Shown piece after piece: positions 28,835 to 37,900 of a stretch of 64,000 nt of DNA. The stretch covers positions 186,001 to 250,000 of the forward strand of contig CBDCAO010000010.1 in the NCBI GenBank assembly GCA_965213935.1, written 5' to 3'. How positions within the stretch are numbered: position 1 is the stretch's first letter; each line of letters starts with the position of its first letter. Below the pieces are notes generated by a model that worked only from the letters and a program-made list of their open reading frames with translations, was not told the DNA's origin and searched no databases. A program made the position numbers and the translations under genes. Source of the DNA: Bin52 sp965213935 (GTDB lineage: Bacteria; Pseudomonadota; Alphaproteobacteria; Thalassobaculales; Thalassobaculaceae).

Positions 28835-30123
28835 TGACGGGGCTGTTCGAAGAAGGTGCGCCGAGACCGCTGGCGGACCGGCTGCGCCCGGAGGGGATCG
28901 CCGACATCGTCGGTCAGGATCACCTGCTGTCCGACACTGCTCCGCTCGGACGGATGCTGAGCGACCGCCGGCTGGCATCCCTGGTGCTGTGGGGACCTCC
29001 CGGCAGCGGAAAGACCACGATTGCCCGGGTGATGGCAGGTCACGTCGACCTCGCGTTTGAATCACTTTCCGCCGTGTTTTCCGGGGTGGCTGACCTGCGC
29101 CGGGTCTTCGAACGGGCTCGCGAGCGCCGTGTGGCCGGTACCGGAACCCTGCTGTTCGTCGACGAGGTTCACAGGTTCAACCGCGCACAACAGGACGGGT
29201 TCCTGCCGTGTGTCGAGGACGGGACCGTGATCCTGGTCGGTGCGACCACCGAGAACCCGTCGTTCGAACTCAATGCCGCCCTGTTGTCCCGCTGCCAGGT
29301 CATGGTCCTGCGCCGCCTTGACGATACGGCGCTCGAGATGCTGCTCGAGCGGGCCGAGCGGCTGGAGCGACGCGAACTGCCGCTCTCCGATGACGGTCGG
29401 GCTGCCTTGCGCGCCATGGCGGACGGCGACGGCAGGTTCCTGCTCAACATGGCCGAGGAACTGCTGCGTCTGCCCTCGACCGACCGCTTCGACGCTGCCG
29501 GTCTCGCCGCGCTCGTACTCCGGCGCGCTCCGGTTTACGACAAGAACCGGGAGGAGCACTACAACCTCATCAGTGCCCTGCACAAGTCGCTCAGGGGGTC
29601 GGATGTCGATGCGGCACTCTACTGGCTGGCGCGGATGCTGGCCGGCGGCGAGGACCCCGCCTACATCCTGCGACGGCTGACCCGGTTCGCGTCCGAGGAC
29701 ATCGGGCTCGCGGATCCCCACGCGCTCGGCCACGCCCTTGCCTGCTGGGACGCCTGGGACCGGCTGGGTGCGCCGGAAGGCGAGCTTGCGATTGCGCAGT
29801 GCGTGATCTTCCTTGCGACCGCGCCGAAGTCGAACGCCGCCTACCGGGCCTTCGGCGCCGCGTCGCAGGCGGCACGGGAAACCGGGTCCCTGATGCCACC
29901 GGCACATATCCTGAACGCGCCGACCCGGTTGATGAAGGATCTGGGGTACGGCGCCGGCTACCGCTATGACCACGATGCCGAGCACGGGTTTTCGGGCCAG
30001 GAGCATTTCCCCGACGGAATGGAACGCCGCCGCTTCTACCACCCGGTCGAACGCGGGTTCGAGCGGGACATCATTCGCCGGCTGGCCTACTGGGACCGAC
30101 TGCGCCAGCGGGCCGGGGGGTGA
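28834..30123 (+). CDS. rarA: replication-associated recombination protein A (AAA+ ATPase)
   Basis: RarA/MgsA acts at stalled replication forks; 429 residues, cytoplasmic. Walker A GPPGSGKTT is at about residues 54-62, Walker B LLFVDEVHRFN near 108-118, and the sensor 1 region VGATTENPSFELN near 135. The C-terminal tetramerisation part has NREEHYNLISALHKSLRGSD and GAGYRYDHD. It starts on the stop of the protease gene. The next gene begins three bases after its stop. Confidence 0.95.
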   Translation: MTGLFEEGAPRPLADRLRPEGIADIVGQDHLLSDTAPLGRMLSDRRLASLVLWGPPGSGKTTIARVMAGHVDLAFESLSAVFSGVADLRRVFERARERRVAGTGTLLFVDEVHRFNRAQQDGFLPCVEDGTVILVGATTENPSFELNAALLSRCQVMVLRRLDDTALEMLLERAERLERRELPLSDDGRAALRAMADGDGRFLLNMAEELLRLPSTDRFDAAGLAALVLRRAPVYDKNREEHYNLISALHKSLRGSDVDAALYWLARMLAGGEDPAYILRRLTRFASEDIGLADPHALGHALACWDAWDRLGAPEGELAIAQCVIFLATAPKSNAAYRAFGAASQAARETGSLMPPAHILNAPTRLMKDLGYGAGYRYDHDAEHGFSGQEHFPDGMERRRFYHPVERGFERDIIRRLAYWDRLRQRAGG

Positions 30124-30125
30124 CC

Positions 30126-31019
30126 ATGGCGAGCGAGCAGTACGACATGTTCGTGGGCGTCGACTGGTCCGGCGCCAGGGGAACCCGGCTGCCGGGTCTG
30201 CAGGTCGCCGTTGCTATGCCCGGCCAGGCGGCGCCACACCCGGTACCGCCACCGGGCGGCCGGTACTGGGACCGCGAGAACCTGTATCGATGGCTGGACC
30301 GGCAGTCCCGGACCCGGCGGCTGTTTGCCGGAATCGACTTCGCCTTCTCGCTGCCGCATGTCGACAGCGGCTGCTACTTCCCGGGTCTCGGGGCGCAGCC
30401 GCGCAGCGCGCCGGCGTTGTGGTCACAGGTCGAGATCGACTGTTCGCACGCGCCGGATCTGTACGGGGCGCCGTTCTACACCCGCACCGACCGTCCATGG
30501 CGCCGCTATGTCCTCAGCCCGGCCGGGCGGGGCGACCGGTACCGCTACCGTCAGCGCCTGACCGAGCGTGCCTGCGCCGCGGAGACCTCGCCGCACCCGG
30601 TCCTGAAGTGCATCGGTCCGGCCAATGTCGGGACCGGGTCCTTTGCCGGCATGCGCATGCTGCACCGGTTTGCAACCGGCCCCTTCGGGGGGCGGGTTGC
30701 GATCTGGCCGTTCGATCCGCCGCGCGGCCGCTCCGTCGTTGCAGAGATCTTCCCGCGTCTGTTCTATGTGCGTGCGGGTGTCGATCCCAGGCACTGGCAG
30801 GACCCGGGTGCCATGAAGCGGGCGCTGGCCCACTATCATTCGGACCCGCCAGATCCGGCCTGGCACCCGGTTCGCGATGACGAGACCGACGCGGTTCTGG
30901 TTGCCGCGGCGATACGTGCTCTCGTTCCGGACCATTGCGCGGTACCGTCGGATCTCGCCGGAACAGTATTGCGGGAAGGCTGGATCTTCGGCGTCGCGTG
31001 GGAAGGGGCCGGGAGATGA
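30126..31019 (+). CDS. DUF429-like, predicted RNase H-fold protein
   Basis: A protein of 297 residues without a proven function. VGVDWSGA near the N-terminus, GIDFAFSLP near residue 75 and RDDETDAVLVAAA near residue 255 are the spaced acidic motifs typical of DUF429-like proteins, predicted to share the RNase H-like fold. No signal peptide or membrane segment is seen. A GTG at 30120 overlapping the rarA stop could be the start; the ATG at 30126 is chosen. Its stop overlaps the crcB ATG, so it is coupled to both neighbours. The family assignment is by motif only. Confidence 0.7.
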   Translation: MASEQYDMFVGVDWSGARGTRLPGLQVAVAMPGQAAPHPVPPPGGRYWDRENLYRWLDRQSRTRRLFAGIDFAFSLPHVDSGCYFPGLGAQPRSAPALWSQVEIDCSHAPDLYGAPFYTRTDRPWRRYVLSPAGRGDRYRYRQRLTERACAAETSPHPVLKCIGPANVGTGSFAGMRMLHRFATGPFGGRVAIWPFDPPRGRSVVAEIFPRLFYVRAGVDPRHWQDPGAMKRALAHYHSDPPDPAWHPVRDDETDAVLVAAAIRALVPDHCAVPSDLAGTVLREGWIFGVAWEGAGR

Positions 31020-31393
31020 AGCTGCTGCTTGCTGTCGCGCTCGGCGGTGCCGTCGGGGCAGTGGCCCGGTGGTCCTCGGTCGGGCTGATCACCCGGTGGC
31101 TGGGCACCGGCTTTCCGTACGGTATCCTGATGGTCAACGTGACCGGATCGTTCCTCATGGGGGTCGTTGTGGAATCCCTGTCGGCCCGGGCTGGTCCATC
31201 GACGGAACTGCGCGGGTTCCTCGTGGTCGGCGTGCTTGGCGCCTTCACCACGTTTTCGAGTTTCGCGCTTGACGTGCGGGCCTTGCTCGAACGCGACGAG
31301 ATCATGCTTGCCATGCTCTACGTGGCGGCGTCGGTCCTGGTCTCGGTGCTGGCGCTGTTTGCCGGTATCGCCGTCGTCAGGAGTCTCTCCTGA
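31016..31393 (+). CDS. crcB: fluoride channel CrcB/Fluc
   Basis: Small inner-membrane protein of 125 residues with four hydrophobic segments that exports fluoride as a dual-topology dimer. The family motifs GGAVGAVARW, NVTGSFLMG and GAFTTFSSFALD are all present. The ATG overlaps the stop of the preceding gene and its own stop overlaps the rluC start, so three genes are tightly coupled. No fluoride riboswitch was seen upstream, as expected for an internal operon gene. Confidence 0.95.
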   Translation: MKLLLAVALGGAVGAVARWSSVGLITRWLGTGFPYGILMVNVTGSFLMGVVVESLSARAGPSTELRGFLVVGVLGAFTTFSSFALDVRALLERDEIMLAMLYVAASVLVSVLALFAGIAVVRSLS

Positions 31394-32364
31394 TGACGGA
31401 CGTGCGCATGCAGACCGTTGCTGCGGGCGAGGACGGGATGCGGCTTGACCGCTGGTTCCGCCTGCATGTCCCGACAATCGGTCGCGGCCGGCTGGAGAAG
31501 CTGTTGCGGACCGGCCAGATCCGGGTTGACGGTGGGCGGGTCCGGTCGGGACATCGCCTGGCGCCGGGGCAGACCGTGCGCATCCCTCCTACCGCCGCCG
31601 CGCCGCCCGCGTCCGGGCAGACACGTGGCGACGCCGAACTTGCCGGGATGCTTGCCGGGCGGATCTGCCACATCGATCGCGAGGTCCTGGCGATCGACAA
31701 GCCGCCGGGGCTCGCCGTGCAGGGCGGAACCGGGATCGCTCGGCATCTCGACGCCGCGCTCGACGGGCTGCGCATGGGCGCCGACGAACGTCCGCGCCTG
31801 GTGCACCGACTCGACCGGGACACCTCGGGTGTGCTGTTGCTGGCACGTACGGCCGCGGCGGCGCGCTGGCTTGCCCGGGCTTTCCGGGACCGTACCGCAC
31901 TCAAGGTCTACTGGTGCGTCGTGGTGGGGGAACTGCGTCCGGGGCGGGCTACGGTGACGCTGCCGATTGCGAAGATGGCTGCCGGCGGCCGCGAGAAGAT
32001 GCAGGTCGATCATGACGACGGCCGTCGCGCGGTCACCGACTACGTGGTGGTGGAACAGCTGGGGCGACGTGCGGCCTGGGTGGCGGTGCGGCCCCGCACG
32101 GGCCGCACACACCAGATCCGGGTCCACATGGCGGCACTGGGCACGCCTGTCCTCGGCGACGGAAAGTACGGAGGTCGCGACGCCTTCATCGATGCCGACG
32201 GACTGGCGCGGCGCCTGCACCTGCATGCCCGGTCGATCAGCATTCCGAGGCCTGGCGGGGGACGACTCGAAGTCCGTGCGTCATTGCCGGACCACATGGC
32301 CGCAACCTGGCGGCTGTTCGGGTTCTCCGGCGATGACCCTGCACCGGACTGGCCGAAGGCGTAG
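31393..32364 (+). CDS. rluC: RluC/RluD-type 23S rRNA pseudouridine synthase
   Basis: Converts specific uridines of 23S rRNA to pseudouridine; 323 residues. An S4 RNA-binding domain lies at about residues 14-65 (RLDRWFRLHVP). The catalytic domain has the motif RLDRDTSGVLLLART with the nucleophilic aspartate near residue 140, and GRTHQIRVHMA follows. RluC versus RluD cannot be settled by eye. In relatives a HAD phosphatase gene often stands between rluC and atp12; here the two are adjacent. Confidence 0.9.
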   Translation: MTDVRMQTVAAGEDGMRLDRWFRLHVPTIGRGRLEKLLRTGQIRVDGGRVRSGHRLAPGQTVRIPPTAAAPPASGQTRGDAELAGMLAGRICHIDREVLAIDKPPGLAVQGGTGIARHLDAALDGLRMGADERPRLVHRLDRDTSGVLLLARTAAAARWLARAFRDRTALKVYWCVVVGELRPGRATVTLPIAKMAAGGREKMQVDHDDGRRAVTDYVVVEQLGRRAAWVAVRPRTGRTHQIRVHMAALGTPVLGDGKYGGRDAFIDADGLARRLHLHARSISIPRPGGGRLEVRASLPDHMAATWRLFGFSGDDPAPDWPKA

Positions 32365-32368
32365 GCCG

Positions 32369-33076
32369 GTGCAGGGTCGACGGTTCTACACTGCGGTTTC
32401 GGTCGGAGAGGGCGAGGCCGGGTACGTGATCCTGCTCGACAGCCGGCTGGTGCGGTCACCGGCCGGCGGAGAGCTGGTTCTGGCGAACCGGGCACTCGCC
32501 GAGGCGGTGGCGGACGAGTGGCGCGCCCAGGAAGACGAAATCGTCCCCCGGACCATGCCGTTGACGTCGCTGGTCGCAACCGCCGTGGACCGGGTCGTGC
32601 CACGCCGCGGCGAAGTCGTCGACGCAGTTGCACGGTATGCGCGAACCGACCTGCTCAGCTACCGTGCCGAGGCCCCCGCCGAACTGGTGGCGCTCCAGTG
32701 CACCCTGTGGGATCCGCTGCTCGAATGGTGTGCGGAGAGGACCGGTACTACCCTGGTCGTGACGACCGGAGTGATGCCTGCGGCGCAGTCGCCGGACGCG
32801 CTCGAGGCGATCGCGGCAATGGTTGCCGATCGCAGCGATCTCGAACTGGTCGCGCTGCACGAACTGGTGACGCTCACCGGGTCGGTGGTCATCGGGCTCG
32901 CGGTGGCCGAGGGCCGCATCTCGGGTGACGAGGCAGCTGCCGCGGCAGAACTCGACGAGGTCTGGCAGGCCGGGCGCTGGGGCGAGGATGAGGAAGCACG
33001 GGAACGGCGGGATACCGTGCGTCGGGAACTGCTGGCGGTGGAACGGCTGCTCCGGCTGTGCCGGAGCGTGAACTGA
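32369..33076 (+). CDS. ATP12-family F1-ATPase assembly chaperone
   Basis: ATP12-like proteins bind the alpha subunit during F1-ATPase assembly; 235 residues. The N-terminal GRRFYTAVSV is followed by LLDSRLVRSPAGGELVL, LAEAVADEWRAQ and the DLLSYRAEAP and LWDPLLEW motifs. The start is GTG at 32369, four bases after the rluC stop; upstream sequence in this frame is antisense-like and lies within rluC. Alphaproteobacteria usually carry this gene between rluC and pccB, as here. Confidence 0.9.
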   Translation: MQGRRFYTAVSVGEGEAGYVILLDSRLVRSPAGGELVLANRALAEAVADEWRAQEDEIVPRTMPLTSLVATAVDRVVPRRGEVVDAVARYARTDLLSYRAEAPAELVALQCTLWDPLLEWCAERTGTTLVVTTGVMPAAQSPDALEAIAAMVADRSDLELVALHELVTLTGSVVIGLAVAEGRISGDEAAAAAELDEVWQAGRWGEDEEARERRDTVRRELLAVERLLRLCRSVN

Positions 33077-33118
33077 ACGGCCCCCGGCGACAGTCGGCGG
33101 AAGAGTCGGAGAGAACGC

Positions 33119-34651
33119 ATGCATGACATCATTCGGAAGCTTGAGGACAAGCGGGCGAGTGCCCGGCTCGGCGGTGGAAAGAAGCGGATCGAAGCCCAGC
33201 ATGCACGCGGCAAGCTCACGGCGCGCGAGCGGATCGACATTCTCTTCGACGAGGGGTCGTTCGAAGAGTGGGACATGTTCGTTGAACACCGCTGCACCGA
33301 CTTTGGCATGGCGGACAACCGGGTCCCGGGCGATGGCGTCGTCATCGGCTACGGGACCATCAACGGCCGGCTCGCCTTCATCTTCAGCCAGGACTTCACC
33401 GTGTTCGGGGGATCGCTGTCGGAAGCGCATGCGGAGAAGATCTGCAAGATCATGGACCAGGCCATGCAGGTCGGCGCGCCGGTGATCGGGTTCAACGATT
33501 CCGGCGGTGCGCGCATCCAGGAGGGCGTGGCATCGCTCGGGGGCTATGCCGAGGTGTTCCAGCGGAATGTCCTGGCCTCCGGGGTGGTTCCGCAGGTGTC
33601 GATGATCATGGGGCCGTGTGCCGGCGGTGCGGTGTACTCCCCGGCGATGACCGACTTCATCTTCATGGTCAAGGACAGTTCCTACATGTTCGTGACAGGC
33701 CCCGATGTCGTGAAGACGGTCACCCACGAGACGGTGACCCACGAGGAACTGGGTGGCGCCCAGACCCATGCCAGTCGCTCCGGCGTGGCTGACTGTGTGT
33801 TCGAAAACGACGTCGAGGCGCTTCTGCAGCTGCGCCGCTTCATGGACTTCCTGCCGGCATCCAACCGGGAGCTGCCGCCGGTGCGCCCGACACGAGACCC
33901 CGCCAACCGTGCCGAACCCTCGCTCGACACCCTGGTGCCCGACAATCCGAACCGGCCCTACGACATGCGGGAACTGGTCCTCAAGGTGCTGGACGAGGAG
34001 GACTTCTTCGAGATCCAGCCCGACTTCGCCGGCAACATCGTGATCGGTCTCGGCAGGATCGAGGGATCGACCGTCGGAATCGTTGCCAACCAGCCCCTGG
34101 TGCTTGCGGGCTGCCTCGACATCGATTCCTCGCGAAAGGCGGCGCGATTCGTCCGCTTCTGCGACTGCTTCAGCATCCCGATCGTCACCTTCGTCGACGT
34201 TCCGGGTTTCCTGCCGGGCACCGCGCAGGAATATGGCGGCATCATCAAGCACGGAGCGAAGCTGTTGTTCGCCTACGCGGAAGCGACCACGCCGAAGGTT
34301 ACGGTGATCACCCGGAAGGCCTACGGCGGTGCCTACGACGTCATGAGCTCCAAACACCTGCGGGGCGACGTCAACTTTGCCTGGCCGTCTGCCGAGATCG
34401 CGGTAATGGGGCCGAAGGGTGCGGTGGAGATCATCTTTCGCGGCTCTCTCGAGGATCCTGACCGTATTGCCACACTGACCGAGGAGTACCGCGAGACATT
34501 TGCCAACCCGTTCGCCGCCGGCGCCCGAGGCTATATCGACGATATCATCATGCCGCGCAACACGCGCCGCCGGATCGCGCGGTCACTTGCGATGTTGCGC
34601 GGGAAGAAACGCGAGAACCCGTGGCGAAAACACGATAACATCCCGTTGTGA
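33119..34651 (+). CDS. pccB: propionyl-CoA carboxylase beta subunit
   Basis: Carboxyltransferase subunit that transfers CO2 from biotin to propionyl-CoA, giving methylmalonyl-CoA; 510 residues, normal. Two crotonase-fold halves are visible. The first has FNDSGGARIQEGVASLGGY and MGPCAGGAVYSPAMTDFIFM; the second has TFVDVPGFLPGTAQEYGGII and KAYGGAYDVMSSKHLRGD. The biotin carboxylase partner pccA is not in the window. GGAGAG lies eight bases before the start. Its stop overlaps a GTG start of the next small gene. Confidence 0.95.
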   Translation: MHDIIRKLEDKRASARLGGGKKRIEAQHARGKLTARERIDILFDEGSFEEWDMFVEHRCTDFGMADNRVPGDGVVIGYGTINGRLAFIFSQDFTVFGGSLSEAHAEKICKIMDQAMQVGAPVIGFNDSGGARIQEGVASLGGYAEVFQRNVLASGVVPQVSMIMGPCAGGAVYSPAMTDFIFMVKDSSYMFVTGPDVVKTVTHETVTHEELGGAQTHASRSGVADCVFENDVEALLQLRRFMDFLPASNRELPPVRPTRDPANRAEPSLDTLVPDNPNRPYDMRELVLKVLDEEDFFEIQPDFAGNIVIGLGRIEGSTVGIVANQPLVLAGCLDIDSSRKAARFVRFCDCFSIPIVTFVDVPGFLPGTAQEYGGIIKHGAKLLFAYAEATTPKVTVITRKAYGGAYDVMSSKHLRGDVNFAWPSAEIAVMGPKGAVEIIFRGSLEDPDRIATLTEEYRETFANPFAAGARGYIDDIIMPRNTRRRIARSLAMLRGKKRENPWRKHDNIPL

Positions 34652-34929
34652 TCCACCCTGCGGAGCGGTTCGTCTTGCGGAAATCGGTCGCCATGGCGGT
34701 CTTCGTCGCTGCCTTGCTGCAGGGGGCGCCGGTGGGGGCCGACCAGCCGGGCGCAACCGGCCACGGCGGGGCGCGCACCTTCAGTGCCTGCGGTGTACTG
34801 GTGATCGATGAGGACGGACGGGTCCGCACCCTGTGGTCGCACCTCGAGGAAGGTCGCCGTATCGAGGTCATGCACCAACCGGCCGGGAACCGGGCGGAAC
34901 GCTTGCAGTCACGCAAACTCGACAGGTAG
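34648..34929 (+). CDS. small secreted hypothetical protein
   Basis: A 93-residue protein of unknown function. The GTG start overlaps the pccB stop by four bases (GTGA). A later ATG at 34693 would start directly with the hydrophobic stretch MAVFVAALLQGAPVGA, which looks like a short signal peptide with a VGA cleavage site. The mature part is polar, with one cysteine and a charged C-terminus. It could be a periplasmic accessory protein; no family is recognised. Confidence 0.5.
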   Translation: MIHPAERFVLRKSVAMAVFVAALLQGAPVGADQPGATGHGGARTFSACGVLVIDEDGRVRTLWSHLEEGRRIEVMHQPAGNRAERLQSRKLDR

Positions 34930-34963
34930 CATCCGCGTGGTCATTGCTGTCGAGGAACACCGG

Positions 34964-35773
34964 ATGCCAGAACTGCACGTCCAGGGTCAGCAGGTCCGAT
35001 ATTCTGCAAGCGACATGACGCCGCCGTGGTGCAGCGGCGACACCGCGCTTGTGTTCATCCACGGTGTCGGGGCGAACCGCGATATCTGGTGCGAGTGGCT
35101 GCCGCACCTGGCCGGCCTGTTTCCGGTCATCCGGATCGACCTGCCGGGACATGGCGGCTCGGCTCCGTGGCGGGGTGACCGGGCGCTGTCGTTTGACTTC
35201 TACGTTGATCTGGTTCGCGGCGTTGCCGAGGCAGAGGGGGCGAAGCGCCTGGTGCTGGTCGGTGAATCGATGGGGGGAACCATCGCGCTGTGCTGCGCCG
35301 CCGCGCTGGGACAACAGGTGCGCGCCGTTGCCACCTGTTCAACCGCCCATCGCGGCGGCACCCTGCGGCATGTGGCCGACTGGCGCCTGGCGATGGAGCG
35401 TGACGGGTTCGAGGCCTGGTCGCGCGACATGCTCGAGAAGCGGTTTCTGCCGGGCAGCATTCCGGCTCCGGTGCGGGCGTGGTTCCACGAGGCGCAGTGC
35501 GCCAGTGACCCCGAGACAATTCTCGCCATGGCGACGGTGCTGGTCGGCGCCGATCTCACGAGCCGGCTCGATGCGGTCAGCGCACCCGTTCTGCTGATGC
35601 AGCCGGATGCGAGCCCGTTCATTCCGCTTGCGATTCCGGCAGAACTCAAGGATCTCCTGCCGAACGGGAGGCTGATGGTCATCGCCTCGTCGCGGCATGG
35701 TATTGCCTGTTCCCATGCCCGGGAATGTGCCGAGGCGACCCGGACCTTTCTGGCCGAACATGGCATGGGATAG
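34964..35773 (+). CDS. alpha/beta hydrolase
   Basis: Hydrolase of 269 residues, substrate unknown. The oxyanion motif HGVGANRDIW is near residue 30, the nucleophile elbow GESMGG near residue 102, and a late histidine in SSRHGIACSHA probably completes the triad. The fold resembles enol-lactone hydrolase-type members. The start MPELHVQGQQVRYS has GAGGA upstream; the frame is open earlier but without good starts. No signal peptide is seen. Confidence 0.85.
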   Translation: MPELHVQGQQVRYSASDMTPPWCSGDTALVFIHGVGANRDIWCEWLPHLAGLFPVIRIDLPGHGGSAPWRGDRALSFDFYVDLVRGVAEAEGAKRLVLVGESMGGTIALCCAAALGQQVRAVATCSTAHRGGTLRHVADWRLAMERDGFEAWSRDMLEKRFLPGSIPAPVRAWFHEAQCASDPETILAMATVLVGADLTSRLDAVSAPVLLMQPDASPFIPLAIPAELKDLLPNGRLMVIASSRHGIACSHARECAEATRTFLAEHGMG

Positions 35774-35827
35774 GGGACGACTCGAAACTCGCCACAATCA
35801 CGCCGCAATGGACGAGGAGCATGCGAC

Positions 35828-36691
35828 ATGGGCATTCACAACAGCCTGGTTCTGGTATCGGACAACGAGGCGGAAGCGGCCGTCGAGACCGCATTCCTGC
35901 TTGCCGAGCAGTCGCAGGGGCACGTGACCGGGGTTCATGTCACTGGTGACTCGGTGCTCAACATGCCATCGATCATCGAGGGGATGACCGAGCGCCAGAT
36001 CATGCGCGAGTTCGAGGGTATGCGTGACCGCCTCAGCGGACTGGAAGGTGATGCCCGGCGCCTGTTCAACGAAGTGGCATCCCGCCACTCGGCAGCCCAG
36101 GCCAGCGAGGCGGTGCCGGGACAGGGGGTGACGGCAAGCTGGCTGGTTCTGGCCGGCCGGGCTGAACGGGTCCTGTCCGAACGCGCCCGGGTCTTCGATC
36201 TGCTGATCAGCGGAGTAAGCGGGAACACGGCGGGTGAATCGACGCTGTCTGCCCTCGAGCACGCGGTGTTCGACGCCGGTCGTCCGGTACTGGTGGTGCC
36301 GCGAACCGTCCCGAAGAGCATCGCGTCGACGATCATGATCGGCTGGAACCGGGCGGCCAACGCAGCCCGTGCGGTGATGGCGGCCATGCCGCTGCTGAAG
36401 TCTGCGCAACAGGTGGTGATCGGGTATGTGGACACCGGTGCAAAGTCAGGGCCCTCGGCCGAGGATCTTGCAGCGAGCCTGTCGTGGCACGGTATCAGGG
36501 CCGAAGTTCGCACCATTTCGGCGGGTGGAGCCCCGGTTTCCGACCTTCTGATGAGCGAAGCCACCGACATCGGCGCCGACCTGGTGGTGATGGGGGCGTA
36601 TTCGCACAGCCGGATGCGGGAATTTGTCCTCGGCGGCGTGACCCGCCAGGCGCTGCGTCGCGTGGTCACGCCGATCATGCTGATGCACTGA
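35828..36691 (+). CDS. universal stress protein, two-domain
   Basis: A 287-residue Usp protein made of two domains. The N-terminal half is degenerate. The C-terminal half keeps the nucleotide-binding pattern DLVVMGAYSHSRMREFVLGG followed by a valine-rich end. Usp proteins bind ATP and respond to starvation and stress. It stands alone, 54 bases after the hydrolase, and converges with rnhA. Confidence 0.88.
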   Translation: MGIHNSLVLVSDNEAEAAVETAFLLAEQSQGHVTGVHVTGDSVLNMPSIIEGMTERQIMREFEGMRDRLSGLEGDARRLFNEVASRHSAAQASEAVPGQGVTASWLVLAGRAERVLSERARVFDLLISGVSGNTAGESTLSALEHAVFDAGRPVLVVPRTVPKSIASTIMIGWNRAANAARAVMAAMPLLKSAQQVVIGYVDTGAKSGPSAEDLAASLSWHGIRAEVRTISAGGAPVSDLLMSEATDIGADLVVMGAYSHSRMREFVLGGVTRQALRRVVTPIMLMH

Positions 36692-36709
36692 CCGGCCGGA
36701 GGCGAACTC

Positions 36710-37135
36710 CTACGGGATCGCGCCGCGTGCCAGCGCGTCGGCCTGTTCGTTTTCCGGGTGGCCGGCATGGCCCTTGACCCAGTGCCACCTGACGTCGTGG
36801 GGCAGGGCGGCTTCTTGCAGCCGGCGCCAGAGTTCGGCGTTCCTGACAGGTTTGCCTGCCGACGTGATCCAGCCACGGCGTTCCCAGTTCCTGATCCAGC
36901 TGGTGATGCCGTTGCGCAGGTATGTGCTGTCGGTGTGCAGGTCGACGCTGACCGGCCGCTTGAGCGTCTCCAGCGCGCGGATTGCCGCCATCAGTTCCAT
37001 GCGGTTGTTGGTGGTATCGGGGTCGCCGCCGGAGATCTTTCTGCGATGCGATCCCCATGCCAGGACCGCTCCCCAGCCGCCCGGACCGGGGTTGCCGCTG
37101 CACGCGCCGTCGGTATAGATCTGCACCCGCGTCAT
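36710..37135 (-). CDS. rnhA: ribonuclease HI
   Basis: Degrades RNA in RNA-DNA hybrids; 141 residues. The four catalytic carboxylates are visible as Asp9 (YTDG), Glu47 (RMELMA), Asp69 (LHTDS) and Asp133 (EQADALA), with the substrate motif GNPGPGGWG near the N-terminus. The ATG at 37135 gives MTRVQIYTDGACSG; the frame stays open upstream without family similarity. In many Alphaproteobacteria rnhA directly follows ispH and thrB; here ddaH and a broken gene separate them. Confidence 0.96.
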   Translation of the reverse strand: MTRVQIYTDGACSGNPGPGGWGAVLAWGSHRRKISGGDPDTTNNRMELMAAIRALETLKRPVSVDLHTDSTYLRNGITSWIRNWERRGWITSAGKPVRNAELWRRLQEAALPHDVRWHWVKGHAGHPENEQADALARGAIP

Positions 37136-37191
37136 CACCCGCTCCACATGCCAGATGCCGGCGGATCGGTCAAACCGCTCCGCGCGGGGAG

Positions 37192-37560
37192 ATGAACCGA
37201 CGTCCCGGCCGAAACCATCAGTCGCATCGAGGCTGTACGGCTGCGCCACGACGGGCCCTGCACCGGCATCGGAAACTGTTTCCTCAGGCTCATGGGCTGG
37301 ATGCGCGAGCAGGGTGTCGCGCCGGACCACGTCTTCAGCCTGTCGCACGACAACAATCCGCGTTTCGTCGCGCCGGGGAACCTGCGTTCGGATGCCTGTG
37401 TCGAGGTCGACCCGGACACGGTGGTATCGATCGCCTCGCCGTGCCCGCCGGCCGCTACGCGGTGCCGGTGCATCGCCGACCCCATGAGGGTATCGCCAGC
37501 AGCTGCGCATGCCGCTTGTTGCCTCCGACGGGTAGCACCGGGTTTGCGCGTCGGCTGACG
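37192..37560 (+). pseudogene. GyrI-like / AraC effector-binding domain pseudogene
   Basis: An ATG at 37192 with GGGGAG before it starts a frame that breaks after a few codons. One base shift later (from about 37202) the sequence reads VRLRHDGPCTGIGNCFLRLM, then GWMREQGVAPDHVFSLSHDN and LRSDACVEVDPDTV, a typical GyrI-like small-molecule-binding domain. Near 37440 the likeness moves to another frame (PAGRYAVPVHRRPHEGIAS) and fades by about 37560. At least two frameshifts make a functional product unlikely. It runs opposite to rnhA, starting 57 bases away. Confidence 0.7.
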
Positions 37561-37900
37561 TGCAGATCACGGTTCCGGCCTCGGACCGGTGCTGCAGATG
37601 ATCGACGATACTCTGATCCGGCGGTTGTCGCGCACCGCGTGCGAGAACGCACGGGTAAGCCCGTGTCCTGATACGGCATCAGACCAACACGTCGCTCAAC
37701 TCGCGAAACCTCCCCGTCGTGCGTGCCGAATTCCTTCCCCGGATCGAACGACGGCGCGTGATCATGGCATGTGTCGGCAGCGGGCGTGCCCGGTTTCGCT
37801 GACTGGTGTCCGGCTGCCGGCGATATTCCGGGGTCGGCATCGAGTGCGAAGCCAGGGTCCCGAATTCTGCAACACGCTTCCCGGATCGGGTGTTGCCTCT
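37561..37900. other. gene-free stretch between GyrI pseudogene and ddaH
   Basis: These 340 bases hold no credible gene on either strand and no clear hairpin or promoter. They probably contain the decayed 3' end of the GyrI-like gene and the ddaH downstream region. Confidence 0.5.
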
